Positions 31,709-40,261 of a DNA stretch of 41,952 nucleotides are shown here, one piece after another. The position numbers were made by a program, and so were the translations under genes. Under the pieces are notes generated by a model, which worked only from the letters and a program-made list of their open reading frames with translations, was not told where the DNA came from and ran no database searches. How positions within the stretch are numbered: the first letter of the stretch is position 1; each line of letters opens with the position of its first letter. Source of the stretch: a virus. The stretch covers positions 1 through 41,952 of IMG/VR virus record IMGVR_UViG_3300033388_003334. One strand, written 5' to 3'.

Positions 31709-32364
31709 AATTATCACCCATTGTACTTTTACTAAGGGCGGCAAACACGATATTCGGTGATGAGATCGCGGGTGCGGCAGAGTTTGGAAGTGTTCAGCAG
31801 GATACGTTAGAAAAGAATACCGCTTACGTGATCCAGACGCTAGAAACCGCTATACCGAATACAGTAGAAAACGATGTAAGTCAACGGCTGGTAGAGGGTT
31901 TTGGTGTAGTGGTAGCAATTAGAAATGATCTATCGCAGGCGGATAAAACCGGATTAACCGCGTATGATGGCTTGTTTGATATCAGGCGTGAACTATGGCG
32001 TGCTTTAGTGGGTTTGATATTACCTGATGATGATGACGGCCAGTATAATGTTGAGGGACCGATCTATTACAAGGGTGGCGTCCCGCTTGATATTAACGGG
32101 GCGTGGCTTTGGCATCAGTTTGAATTTGAATTCCCAGCACGATTAGTGGGGGCGGTACAGGAATATGATCTGGATGATCTGAATACGATAGCGGCTCAAT
32201 ATGTACTAACACCAGACGCACAGATACCATTGACAGGAGCTGAGCCGTTGCCGGGAGCGGTTGCTGATTCGGACCTTGACCAAATAATTGACCTAACAGA
32301 AAACCTGCTGGCCGGGGCGTTTGCATCTGGGTTTACTGCTGGATTTGACCTCTTAAAAGGATAA
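31705..32364 (+). CDS. Tail completion/terminator protein (Mu gp37-like)
   Basis: A 219-residue protein preceding the sheath operon. It carries an alternating alpha-beta layout (KNTAYVIQTLETAIPNTVEN, VSQRLVEGFGVVVAIRND, FDIRRELWRALVGLILPDDD, then WLWHQFEFEFPARL), which matches the pattern of Mu gp37/tail terminator proteins that cap the tail and join it to the head. The C-terminal about 50 residues are an extra linker. Assignment from pattern and order. Confidence 0.6.
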   Translation: MKLSPIVLLLRAANTIFGDEIAGAAEFGSVQQDTLEKNTAYVIQTLETAIPNTVENDVSQRLVEGFGVVVAIRNDLSQADKTGLTAYDGLFDIRRELWRALVGLILPDDDDGQYNVEGPIYYKGGVPLDINGAWLWHQFEFEFPARLVGAVQEYDLDDLNTIAAQYVLTPDAQIPLTGAEPLPGAVADSDLDQIIDLTENLLAGAFASGFTAGFDLLKG

Positions 32365-32374
32365 GGAGATAGGA

Positions 32375-32560
32375 ATGAAATACAGTTTTAGTTTTGATGC
32401 AAAAAGACAAAAAGAAGAACAAGAAAAGTATAAACGTTTTATGGATCAAAAAGCCGAATCTGAGGATGACTTACGTAAAATGCTAGCACCAATTAATGAT
32501 CCACATGAAATCGGTAGAGGTGAAGTTGAACCTACAGCAATGCCTAATTACGTTGTTTAA
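32375..32560 (+). CDS. Small hypothetical protein (61 aa)
   Basis: A 61-residue highly charged protein (KRQKEEQEKYKRFMDQKAES) with an AAGGAGA ribosome binding site. Likely helical. It sits just before the DUF2635 gene. Function unknown. Confidence 0.65.
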   Translation: MKYSFSFDAKRQKEEQEKYKRFMDQKAESEDDLRKMLAPINDPHEIGRGEVEPTAMPNYVV

Positions 32561-32579
32561 TTCAGTAGTAGGAGAAGAA

Positions 32580-32891
32580 ATGAAACAAAAATGGTTAGTT
32601 CCTAAAAAAGATTTACTGGTGAGAGATCCGCTTAGCTTTACACAGCTTCCAAAAGTCGGGTTGTTAGTCGCTTGGAATAGTTTCTGGCGGCGAAGAGTAA
32701 AGCAAGGTGATGTTTCTATAGGGGAGGCCCCAGAGCTAGTAGAAAAAGTAACCTACACCGCTGAAGAACTAGAGGGCACACCGGCTAAAGAACTAAGGGA
32801 ATTAGCAAAGGAAAACGATATTGATCTAAGTGATTTTGCAAACAACGCTTCGGCTGAAAAGCTGATTGATGCGTATCTTGAACGCCAATAA
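32580..32891 (+). CDS. DUF2635 (Mu gp38-like) protein fused to HeH-like domain
   Basis: A 103-residue protein. The N-terminal about 45 residues (WLVPKKDLLVRDPLSFTQLP to FWRRRVKQGDVSI) match DUF2635, the Mu gp38-type protein found right before the tail sheath gene. The C-terminal about 48 residues repeat the HeH/Rho-N-like domain of the protein at 29755-30153, both ending AYLERQ. I chose the ATG at 32580 with an AGGAGA site; an upstream in-frame start lies in the previous gene. This fusion of DUF2635 with such a domain is unusual as far as I know. Confidence 0.75.
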   Translation: MKQKWLVPKKDLLVRDPLSFTQLPKVGLLVAWNSFWRRRVKQGDVSIGEAPELVEKVTYTAEELEGTPAKELRELAKENDIDLSDFANNASAEKLIDAYLERQ

Positions 32892-32903
32892 TAGGGGAGA
32901 GCA

Positions 32904-34415
32904 ATGGCTATTAGTTTTAACAATATACCGAAGGGCATTAGAACTCCAGGCGCATACGCGGAGATAGATAACAGTCGGGCATTAACCGGTTTAGTAGCAA
33001 ACCCACATAAAGTATTGATCCTAGGGCAAAAAATAGCCGCTGGAACAGTGCCATTTGATACACTAACAGCGATCACAAAAGACGGACTGGCCGATGGGTT
33101 TTTCGGACCGGGCGCTATACTGGCCCGTATGTGTAACGTTTTTAAAGACAACAATCCGAATACTGAAGTTTTTGCGATGGCGTTGGGTTCCGGTATCGCC
33201 GGTGTTCAAGCCTCTGCTGGTCTGGACTTCTCGGCGGCTCTTGATGCCGCTATTTATTCGGGGCAAGAAACGCTTTTTATCATGCCGAATGGTGTAGGAC
33301 TAGATATTACGCTAACGTCCGGGATGAGCGGTGGGCAGATTGCGTCAATAGTTGCCTCCACAATTAACGCGCTGAGTACTTTGCCGATGACTGCCACTGT
33401 ATCAGGGATAAGTGCGGACTCAATGGGCCATCTTGTGTTTAGCGCTGTACAATCCGGGACGCTCGGAAACGCTTTGAACATCAGATTTAATTATAACACG
33501 GGGGAGAGTTTCCCGACCGGGTTTTCGACCGACCTTTCAGCGGTTGAGTTTGCTGGCGGTGCTGTAGATCCCGACCTGGGGGATGCGTGGGCGGTGATTG
33601 ATGGTGAGAAATTCCAGCACATTATCCAACCATACACGGACGCTACTAACCTGACAGAGCTTGAAGATGAGCTAGCCGCTAGGTTCTTACCGCTTGAGGA
33701 TCTGCAAGGCCACGGTTATACGGCAATCAGAGCTACCACCGCCACCGCGACTACGAAGGGCAACAGCCGGAACAGTCAATTCAACACGATCATGGCGGCT
33801 TACGATAGCCCGAACGCTCCGGAAGAGTGGGCAGCGGCTCTGGGCGCTATCGCTAGCTTTAACCTGAACCAGGACCCGGCGCGACCACTCCACACACTTA
33901 AATTGAAAGGGATTAAAGCTCCACCGATTGAAAACCGGTATATCCGGTCAGAGCGCGATATCTTGCTCTATGACGGGATTGCGACTTGGCTTACGGACGT
34001 TAGCGGCAATGTATTGATTGAGCGTTGCATCACTACTTATCAATCTAATGCTCTGGGAATTATTGATACTTCGTATCTGGATATTCAAACGCTTGCAACT
34101 TTGGGTGAGATCCGGGATCAATTCAAAATCAGGATGACTAATCGGTACATTGTTACCCGGTTTAAGCTCGCTGATGATGGTTTCCCAGTCCAACCTGGTA
34201 CTAACGTTGTGACCCCTTCTGGTGTGGCGCAAGAAATCATTGCGTTATTTACAGAGCTAAGGAACGCCGGATTGATTGAGAATCTTCCAGATTTTATTGA
34301 TAACCTGAGAGTGGAGCGGGATCCGTCAGATCCAAACCGGGTTAACGTATTGTTGCCACCGGACTTGATTAATCAGTTTAGAATTTTGGCTGGATTAATT
34401 CAATTTATTTTATAA
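32904..34415 (+). CDS. Tail sheath protein (Mu gpL-like)
   Basis: A 503-residue contractile sheath protein. Seen: the family start ISFNNIPKGIRTPGAYAEID, then KVLILGQKIAAGTVP, LADGFFGPGAILARMC, a central extra domain (about 110-220), MAAYDSPNAPEEWAAALGA, and the C-terminal EIIALFTELRNAGLIENLPDF with NRVNVLLPPDLINQFRILAG, the tube/sheath-interacting region. It shows that the phage is a myovirus. GGGGAG ribosome binding site. Confidence 0.95.
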   Translation: MAISFNNIPKGIRTPGAYAEIDNSRALTGLVANPHKVLILGQKIAAGTVPFDTLTAITKDGLADGFFGPGAILARMCNVFKDNNPNTEVFAMALGSGIAGVQASAGLDFSAALDAAIYSGQETLFIMPNGVGLDITLTSGMSGGQIASIVASTINALSTLPMTATVSGISADSMGHLVFSAVQSGTLGNALNIRFNYNTGESFPTGFSTDLSAVEFAGGAVDPDLGDAWAVIDGEKFQHIIQPYTDATNLTELEDELAARFLPLEDLQGHGYTAIRATTATATTKGNSRNSQFNTIMAAYDSPNAPEEWAAALGAIASFNLNQDPARPLHTLKLKGIKAPPIENRYIRSERDILLYDGIATWLTDVSGNVLIERCITTYQSNALGIIDTSYLDIQTLATLGEIRDQFKIRMTNRYIVTRFKLADDGFPVQPGTNVVTPSGVAQEIIALFTELRNAGLIENLPDFIDNLRVERDPSDPNRVNVLLPPDLINQFRILAGLIQFIL

Positions 34416-34424
34416 GGAGAAACA

Positions 34425-34811
34425 ATGGCTAGAATAACAGGACGTGTAGAGGTGCTGGTCAACGGCCAACTCCTTTTGAACAAAGCCGGGGCGGTTGCCT
34501 CCGGTATCGGTATCAGCGGAGAACCCGCGAGGGAAAGAAAAGAAGTGCTAGGTGATACCGGGCTTCACGGTTTTACAGAGGAACCGGTGGTTGCGGCACT
34601 TGAAGTAACTGTAACTGACAGGGATGATATCAGTCTGAGTGATATCGCGAACATCTTTGGTAACGGTACGGTTATCTTTAGATCAGCCGGGAAAGGTAAG
34701 GTTTATACTATGGCTAACGCTACTTGTACGATGAATCTGTCTGTAACTGCCGGTGAGGGGGAAACTCCTATTAAGTTTGTTGGTGAGATGTGGACTGAGG
34801 GAAAGTACTAA
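34425..34811 (+). CDS. Tail tube protein (Mu gpM-like)
   Basis: A 128-residue tail tube protein. Seen: ITGRVEVLVNGQLLLNKAGA, GHFTEEPVVA-type strand HGFTEEPVVAALEVTVTDRD, and the C-terminal GEGETPIKFVGEMWTEG, matching Mu gpM and related tubes. It forms the inner hexameric tube within the sheath. It follows the sheath gene after nine bases, with an AGGAGA ribosome binding site. Confidence 0.93.
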   Translation: MARITGRVEVLVNGQLLLNKAGAVASGIGISGEPARERKEVLGDTGLHGFTEEPVVAALEVTVTDRDDISLSDIANIFGNGTVIFRSAGKGKVYTMANATCTMNLSVTAGEGETPIKFVGEMWTEGKY

Positions 34812-34838
34812 AACGGCGTTTAAATCGATTTTAAATAA

Positions 34839-34857
34839 TTTAATAGTAGGGTATAGG
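34839..34857 (-). promoter_or_regulatory. CCTATAC-N5-TATTAAA element (opposite orientation)
   Basis: Third exact copy, in the gap between tail tube and tail chaperone genes (34812-34910), but on the minus strand, against the direction of all neighbouring genes. If it is a promoter it would make antisense RNA to the tube and sheath genes; alternatively the motif works in both orientations as a protein-binding or processing site. Confidence 0.4.
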
Positions 34858-34910
34858 GTTGAGTGCGTTTTTAATGATTTGGCCCCGTATCGTACTTATT
34901 TTTGGTATAT

Positions 34911-35210
34911 ATGATGGAAGTAAAACTACAATACCCCATAACTATCCCGGCAAGCGTTGATCGGCCAGAAGTTGTAATGGATAAATTGGTATTGGTTGAC
35001 CGGATGAAAGCGAAACACGCAAAACTAATTCCAGATGATTGTTATGCTGGTGGAAGTGTAAGCCCTACAAGATTTGTAGGTGTTATTGCTGCGATGGCTA
35101 ATATTCCAGAATCAGCAGCAGAAGATTTGGATTTTATTGATTTAGTTAAAATTGTTGGGGAGATTGTAACGCCTTTTTTAGCCGAGTTGGGGCCACCGGA
35201 AGAGAAGTAA
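34911..35210 (+). CDS. Tail assembly chaperone (Mu gp41-like, short form)
   Basis: A 99-residue tail assembly chaperone, which binds the tape measure protein and guides tube polymerisation. Seen: VKLQYPITIPASVDRPEVVMDKLVL (pL..Pi......i..l.lr), RPTARFVGVIAAMA-type helix RFVGVIAAMANIPESAAEDL, and IDLVKIVGEIVTPFLAE. I chose the ATG at 34911 (ATG at 34914 also possible); a TTG at 34902 is also in frame. No clear SD site. It contains the slippery site T TTT TTA at 35174-35180 for a longer fusion product. Confidence 0.82.
   Translation: MMEVKLQYPITIPASVDRPEVVMDKLVLVDRMKAKHAKLIPDDCYAGGSVSPTRFVGVIAAMANIPESAAEDLDFIDLVKIVGEIVTPFLAELGPPEEK
35174..35180 (+). other. -1 ribosomal frameshift slippery site
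   Basis: The heptamer T TTT TTA is placed in the zero frame as CCT TTT TTA, the X XXY YYZ arrangement. Slipping one base back enters a frame that stays open through 35341, the GpE-like frame. Programmed frameshifting in the tail chaperone gene is a widely conserved feature of long-tailed phages. Confidence 0.8.
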
Positions 35211-35341
35211 AAGAATTAATGTTAACAGTGGCTTATACTTATCACTTTCAACCTACCGAAATTGATGAGCTTTATATAGATGATTTATGGTTCTGGGCAA
35301 ATGGCACACACTGGATTAAAGAGAAATTAGATAATGGCTGA
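35180..35341 (+). CDS. Frameshift extension of the tail assembly chaperone (GpE/Mu gp41'-like)
   Basis: Frame entered by -1 slip at 35174-35180, adding 53 residues to the first 90, for a fusion of about 143. The segment after the in-frame ATG at 35219 (VAYTYHFQPTEIDELYIDDL then WFWANGTHWIKEK) matches the phage P2 GpE type, with its i..vFhw...el..m.l.eL..W pattern. It could also be made separately from the ATG at 35219, but no SD site is seen. It overlaps the tape measure start by 8 bases. Confidence 0.78.
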   Translation, partial: SRVGATGREVKELMLTVAYTYHFQPTEIDELYIDDLWFWANGTHWIKEKLDNG

Positions 35342-36872
35342 AAAATTTGATCTTAGCGTAATTCTTAGGTTTATCGATAAATCTGCTGCTGGTATGGTAG
35401 GTTTCCAGAAGCGGATGAAGAATGTCGGCACGGCAATGAAGAATGTCGGCACAGAAATGCGAAATAAAATATCCCTGCCTATTGCTTTAGCTGCAGCCAA
35501 TGCTATCAGAATGGGGGCTGATTTTCAGAAGACTATGAATATGGTTGGTGCCGTTACCGGAACAACAGGAAAAGAATTTGATAGTTTGAAACTACTTGCT
35601 AGGGATCTGGGAGCAACAACCCAATTTTCAGCCAGACAAGCAGGTGAGGCCATGAAATTTATGGGGATGGCTGGTTTTGATGCTAATAAAATTATATCCG
35701 CTTCCCCTAAAGTATTGCAATTAGCCGCAGCAGCCCAATTAGATATGGGGACCGCCGCAGATATCACAACTAATATTATGTCTGGGTTTGGTTTTCAGGC
35801 TAAAGATATGGCTAGAGTCAATGACATATTAGTAAACACGTTTACTAATTCTAATGTGAGTTTAAGCCAATTAGGTGAGGCGTTAAAAAAAGCCGGTCCA
35901 GTTGCTAAAAGTGCAGGGCTTTCATTTACAGAACTTACAGCAGCATTAGGAACATTAGGTAGTGCGGGCATACAAGGCTCAGAGGCTGGCGTTGCGTTAA
36001 GAAGGGCGTTTATTAATTTACAAGCCCCATCAAAAGCCGCACAAAAACAAATGGCGTTTTTAGAGTTGAATTTAAAAAAATCAGATGGGCGTATTAAGTC
36101 AATTACAGGCGTGTTAGAAGAGTTTGAGAATGCTTTAGCAAAAGGGGCTACGCAAGTTCAAATAGATACGGCTTTGATTGAAATATTTGGGGCACGGGCG
36201 TTAGCACCAATGCAGGTTTTACTTGCATCGGGTTCTAGTAAGTTATCGATATTCGAAGAAAAATTAAAAAAATCAGGTACAGCAGCAAAAATAGCTAAAA
36301 GACAAACTGAGGGACTACCGGGTGCCTTAAATAAATTAAAATCTGCCTGGGAGTCTGTTAATATCGCACTTACAGAAGGTGAATTTGGGAAATGGGTTGA
36401 AGATGTTGTCAGAGGATTTGCTGATATAATGAGTAGTATCAGCACTTTTATTAAAACACAGCCAGAGCTAGCAAAATGGGGTGTGGCTGTAGCTGGAATA
36501 TTTGCGGTAACAGGCCCGTTGCTTATTGGTCTAGGTCTAGCAGCGGTGGCTATCGGCGCGTTAACATTACCTATTTTATTAGTGTCCGGCGCAATAGTAG
36601 CAATAGCTGCCGCGATTGCGTTAATGTCCGCAGCTAAATCAACAATAAAAGGTCCGGTAACAAGAGAAAATGTTAGTCAATTCGGAGGACTGGGTGCTGC
36701 TGCCGGTTCGTTTATCCCAAAATCAGAAGTATTAATAAAAGTACAAGCGGAACCTGGCACATCATCAGCAATCGGCGGTATTAAAACTAAAGGCGGGGCA
36801 AAGGTCGGGGTAGAAAACAAATCAGACGTAGGCCCGACAATGCCAAATCTAACATCATTCGCATTCCCATAA
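35334..36872 (+). CDS. Tail tape measure protein
   Basis: A 512-residue tape measure of the TP901 core type. Seen: a helical N-terminus (FDLSVILRFIDKSAAGMVGF), the core domain GAVTGTTGKEFDSLKLLARD, GATTQFSARQAGEAMKFMGM, AGFDANKII, and SFTELTAALGTLGSAGIQGS, then hydrophobic membrane-like segments at about 375-430. It is short for the family, so a short tail (roughly 75 nm if the usual about 0.15 nm per residue holds). It carries an internal near-repeat MKNVGTAMKNVGTEM. The next gene starts one base after its stop. Confidence 0.93.
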   Translation: MAEKFDLSVILRFIDKSAAGMVGFQKRMKNVGTAMKNVGTEMRNKISLPIALAAANAIRMGADFQKTMNMVGAVTGTTGKEFDSLKLLARDLGATTQFSARQAGEAMKFMGMAGFDANKIISASPKVLQLAAAAQLDMGTAADITTNIMSGFGFQAKDMARVNDILVNTFTNSNVSLSQLGEALKKAGPVAKSAGLSFTELTAALGTLGSAGIQGSEAGVALRRAFINLQAPSKAAQKQMAFLELNLKKSDGRIKSITGVLEEFENALAKGATQVQIDTALIEIFGARALAPMQVLLASGSSKLSIFEEKLKKSGTAAKIAKRQTEGLPGALNKLKSAWESVNIALTEGEFGKWVEDVVRGFADIMSSISTFIKTQPELAKWGVAVAGIFAVTGPLLIGLGLAAVAIGALTLPILLVSGAIVAIAAAIALMSAAKSTIKGPVTRENVSQFGGLGAAAGSFIPKSEVLIKVQAEPGTSSAIGGIKTKGGAKVGVENKSDVGPTMPNLTSFAFP

Positions 36873-36873
36873 A

Positions 36874-38262
36874 ATGACCTGGCGATTTAGACTACATAAA
36901 GCAAGCTTTCGGGGCGTTAAGTTTTTCATCGACTCTCATGATTATGAGTTCGGGCGGCGTAATGTTGTGCATAAATACCCGTTTCAGGATGAGGCGTTTA
37001 TTGAGGATCTAGGCGCAGACGTGGATGCATTTAATATTACTGGGTACATACTACAGAAGCCACCGCTTTTTAATTACCTGAGTGATCGTGATAAACTGAT
37101 TGCAAAATTAAAAGAACCCGGTCCGGGAATGCTGGTCCATCGGTATCTAGGCAATAAAGTTGTGTCCCTGGTGGGTAAAGCCCGGATGTCTGAAACCTCT
37201 AAAGAGGGTGGGATCGCTCGGTTTACAATGCGGTTTGTGGAAGCAGGTAAAAATAGATTTCCAGATAAAGCGCCAGATCCAAAAGGGCTTATTGATGCAG
37301 AAACATTAGATATTGTAAATTCGGCGTTAGATGATTTTGCGGAGGCGTATGATAAGGCGCAGTCTGTTGTGGATGATATCAATAGTAGTATGCAGATGAT
37401 GAAATCCACGCTCAGGACACTAAAGAACATACCGGCCACGGTTATATCTCAGGCAACCGCGTTAGTAACAAACGCCACCAGCTTAGCAGCAGAGTTTGTG
37501 GATTCTCCTTGTGATCTGGCCAACTCAATACTCGGGGCTGGGGATTCGTTTTTATTCGCCGCCGGAATGCTAGATAATGTGGTAGACAGAGCGATCACAG
37601 GTAGTTGCTCAGGTCGGATACAAAACCCAGTGGATGCCGCCAGACAAAGCGATGAGCTTGCAGTGGAGGACGGGGGTTCTCTTGTTTCTGCCTCGTTGGG
37701 TATGGCTGATTTTGGTGCTGTGGTTGGTGAGGATGAAGTCAATGCAGAATTCGGTGGCGGTCTACCTAAGATTACTGTTGCCTCACCGGATACCGCACAA
37801 AAGCAAGCAAACAGACAGGTTAACACGAATATGACAAAGCTGTTCGGGTTCGTCCAGGCGTGCCGGATAGCCGTTAGAATCGTGTATAAAAGCCAGCAGG
37901 ACGCTCAGGCTATACTGCTACAGATCACTAATAAAATGGATGAGTTTACCACTTATCTAGGTAATCAGGCCGGGGATACTACGTTATCTGCCCACGGTAT
38001 AGCGTTTTCTAACGATGGGACATATCAGAGCGTAAAAAACCTACGGGCAGCGTTAAAAACATCTATGGACGCCCTAGGCGTATCTCTGGCCCAGACAGTA
38101 CATTACCCTATCGGCGTTGATGTGGTTTCCACGTTAAAAGTGGCTTATGATCAGTATCAGGATTTAGATAGAGCTAATGAGATTGTAACCAGAAATAAAA
38201 ACTTAATATTTCATCCGGGGTTTCTTCCAGGCGGTAAAACAATTGATATCCTAAGCAAATAA
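36874..38262 (+). CDS. DNA circulation protein-like baseplate protein (Mu gpN-like)
   Basis: A 462-residue protein. The N-terminal about 90 residues (ASFRGVKFFIDSHDYEFGRR, FQDEAFIEDLGADVDAFNIT) match the DNA_circ_N domain of Mu gpN, the tail protein that joins the tape measure to the baseplate hub. The middle and C-terminus are helical, as in homologues. It is directly adjacent to the gpP-like gene. Confidence 0.88.
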   Translation: MTWRFRLHKASFRGVKFFIDSHDYEFGRRNVVHKYPFQDEAFIEDLGADVDAFNITGYILQKPPLFNYLSDRDKLIAKLKEPGPGMLVHRYLGNKVVSLVGKARMSETSKEGGIARFTMRFVEAGKNRFPDKAPDPKGLIDAETLDIVNSALDDFAEAYDKAQSVVDDINSSMQMMKSTLRTLKNIPATVISQATALVTNATSLAAEFVDSPCDLANSILGAGDSFLFAAGMLDNVVDRAITGSCSGRIQNPVDAARQSDELAVEDGGSLVSASLGMADFGAVVGEDEVNAEFGGGLPKITVASPDTAQKQANRQVNTNMTKLFGFVQACRIAVRIVYKSQQDAQAILLQITNKMDEFTTYLGNQAGDTTLSAHGIAFSNDGTYQSVKNLRAALKTSMDALGVSLAQTVHYPIGVDVVSTLKVAYDQYQDLDRANEIVTRNKNLIFHPGFLPGGKTIDILSK

Positions 38263-39399
38263 ATGGCTGATCTAGCGGCAATACAGGCGAGTAAAAAAAC
38301 AAGGATATCTCTTCTGATTGACGGGTTTGACTACCAGAATTGGAAATCTATTTCTATCAGCAGATCAGTTGTGCAAATGGCTGGGGAGTTTTCTTTTACG
38401 TGTTCTAATTTACATGCTGGGGCTAATCAAAAATGGAATATCTTTGGTGGTTCTCCTTGTCAAGTAGTGCTAGAGGGAGAGCCGATCATAACCGGATATA
38501 TTGATGGTATTAACCCGTCGTATGATAGTGATAGTAATGATATCACTTTTACCGGCAGGGATAAAACAGCGGATTTAGTAGATTGTACTTTTGATCTAGA
38601 TACGTTTGGTAATGAGTATTTTAATCTGACAGTAGCGCAGGTCATGCAGCGGTTGTGCAATCCTTTTGGTATTGAAGTGGTGTTGGATACCCCGGATATT
38701 GCCTCTGATTTTGCTGAGATTATTCCAGTACATAGAATAAATCCGGGTGTATTTGTGTATGAAATGGTCGCAGAGCTTTGCCAGCAATACGGGGTTATGC
38801 CCATGACGTTAGGAGATGGTAAACTGCATATCACAAGAACGGGATTATTCCGCACTTTTGATAGTTTAGAATTCGGGGTTAATATTAAATCTGCCAGTCT
38901 AGATTTATCAGATAAGGATCGGTTTGGAACGTATTATGTGTATGGTGCTCAGGTAGAAAACGCATTTGATAAAGCAAAAGCATTACAAGGAAAGTTAGTT
39001 GATGAGTATATAAAACGACATCGAACGTTATCAGTACCGATCAGCCAGGGAGCAACGACAAAAGGTATCTGTGATGCAAGGACGGCATGGGAGCAAAGTA
39101 CCAGGGAAGGTGCGTCACGAAAAGTAACAATCGGTCTGCAAAGTTGGACGCAATCAAATGACGTTCCATGGCCGTTAAACGCAATTGTACCTATTGAGGA
39201 TGATATCATAGGTATTAAAAAGGATCAGTTAATTGCATCAATTGCTATGTCTTTAGATGATAGTGGTGGGGAGATCATAAAACTAGGGTTGGTTCACCCG
39301 GATACGTTCAAACTAAAGAAACAGGCTAAGGTTTTAGAAAAAGATAAAACAGCCTTTGATAAGTTTAGAAAAAATAAAGTAGCTAACGAGGGAACATGA
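38263..39399 (+). CDS. Baseplate hub protein (Mu gpP/gp44-like)
   Basis: A 378-residue hub protein. Seen: LIDGFDYQNWKSISISRSVVQ then FSFTCSN, a beta-barrel start shared by Mu gp44 and T4 gp27, VVLEGEPIITGYIDGINPSYDSDS, DKTADLVDCTFDLDTF, and the C-terminal ASIAMSLDDSGGEIIKLGLVHPDTFK. It forms the trimeric platform for the spike. Its stop overlaps the next start (ATGA). Confidence 0.9.
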   Translation: MADLAAIQASKKTRISLLIDGFDYQNWKSISISRSVVQMAGEFSFTCSNLHAGANQKWNIFGGSPCQVVLEGEPIITGYIDGINPSYDSDSNDITFTGRDKTADLVDCTFDLDTFGNEYFNLTVAQVMQRLCNPFGIEVVLDTPDIASDFAEIIPVHRINPGVFVYEMVAELCQQYGVMPMTLGDGKLHITRTGLFRTFDSLEFGVNIKSASLDLSDKDRFGTYYVYGAQVENAFDKAKALQGKLVDEYIKRHRTLSVPISQGATTKGICDARTAWEQSTREGASRKVTIGLQSWTQSNDVPWPLNAIVPIEDDIIGIKKDQLIASIAMSLDDSGGEIIKLGLVHPDTFKLKKQAKVLEKDKTAFDKFRKNKVANEGT

Positions 39400-39665
39400 C
39401 TGACGAAAAGGACAAGGAACGCTTTGAGCAGAATTTTCGGGACATTTTTTCTAAATTAAATAAATTCACGGATATATTGAATAAATTTGTAACTACTAAT
39501 ACAATGTTTGCGATCATAGCTGTATTAATCGGTCTATGGGCGTCTATGTTTGGTCTGTTATATGTGGATATCCAGGACCACAAAAAAGTATCAATAGAGC
39601 AGCGGATTGAAGTGATTAGAGAATTAGGGGAAGTCAAAACATTAATCGGTAAGCTCAGCAAATGA
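39396..39665 (+). CDS. Single-span membrane protein inside the baseplate module (89 aa)
   Basis: An 89-residue protein with a charged N-terminal helix (about 1-33), one membrane segment (about 36-58, MFAIIAVLIGLWASMFGLLY) and a charged, coiled-coil-like C-terminal helix (about 60-88). It overlaps the hub gene and the spike gene by four bases each. Mu has no such gene between gp44 and gp45. It could be a holin-type or lysis protein placed among tail genes, or an inner membrane adaptor for tail assembly; neither is shown. Confidence 0.65.
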   Translation: MTDEKDKERFEQNFRDIFSKLNKFTDILNKFVTTNTMFAIIAVLIGLWASMFGLLYVDIQDHKKVSIEQRIEVIRELGEVKTLIGKLSK

Positions 39666-40261
39666 TTACTATCAGGGATGTTGTTAAATTACTAAATCCC
39701 ATAAAGCGCAAGATATACTTGTTAATAGGTAGGGCTGTACTTGCGGCGGTTAACAACGAGGGGAAGGTGGGGTTTTACGATTCGGAAGATAGGCCCACTC
39801 CACAAAGAGTGCAGGTGACCGGGCTTGTTAACGAGACGCTAACAGACCTAGAGCGGTTCCAGGAATACGGGTTTGAGACATACCCTATTCCAGCCACGGC
39901 AGAGGCTATTTTAGTTTCACCGGACGGAACAAGGGCAAATTCATTTGTGATAATGATACAAGATATCACGTACCGCCCCACTGATTTACAAGAGGGCGAT
40001 AGCTGCCAATACGATTATAAAAACGCACGTATACTTTGCCGGGATGGTAAACTGGGATTAGGCAACCCGGACCAGACTTTAACTAGCACACCACCCGGCG
40101 GAAAAGTTGAATTTATAGAATTAGTAGATAGGATTTTAACCGTTTTACAGGGCATTACAAATCTTGCAGGCGCGGCTTCCACATCATCGTTTTTACCTGC
40201 CGTATTAGCGGAATTAGCGAAAATACAGGTTGATTTAAATACTATAAAAGGTACCTTGTGA
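39662..40261 (+). CDS. Baseplate spike protein (Mu gp45-like)
   Basis: A 199-residue membrane-piercing spike of the Mu gp45 family. Seen: QRVQVTGLVNETLTDLERFQ followed by EYGFETYPIPATAEAILVSP (family vQvsgL..E..d.ve.fqpyGf.s.P..gaEa), then YRPTDLQEGDSCQYDYKNARI. The final part is helical (GKVEFIELVDRILTVLQGI), unlike the beta-helical tip with iron ligands of Mu, so the tip architecture differs or a separate tip protein exists. Confidence 0.88.
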   Translation: MITIRDVVKLLNPIKRKIYLLIGRAVLAAVNNEGKVGFYDSEDRPTPQRVQVTGLVNETLTDLERFQEYGFETYPIPATAEAILVSPDGTRANSFVIMIQDITYRPTDLQEGDSCQYDYKNARILCRDGKLGLGNPDQTLTSTPPGGKVEFIELVDRILTVLQGITNLAGAASTSSFLPAVLAELAKIQVDLNTIKGTL

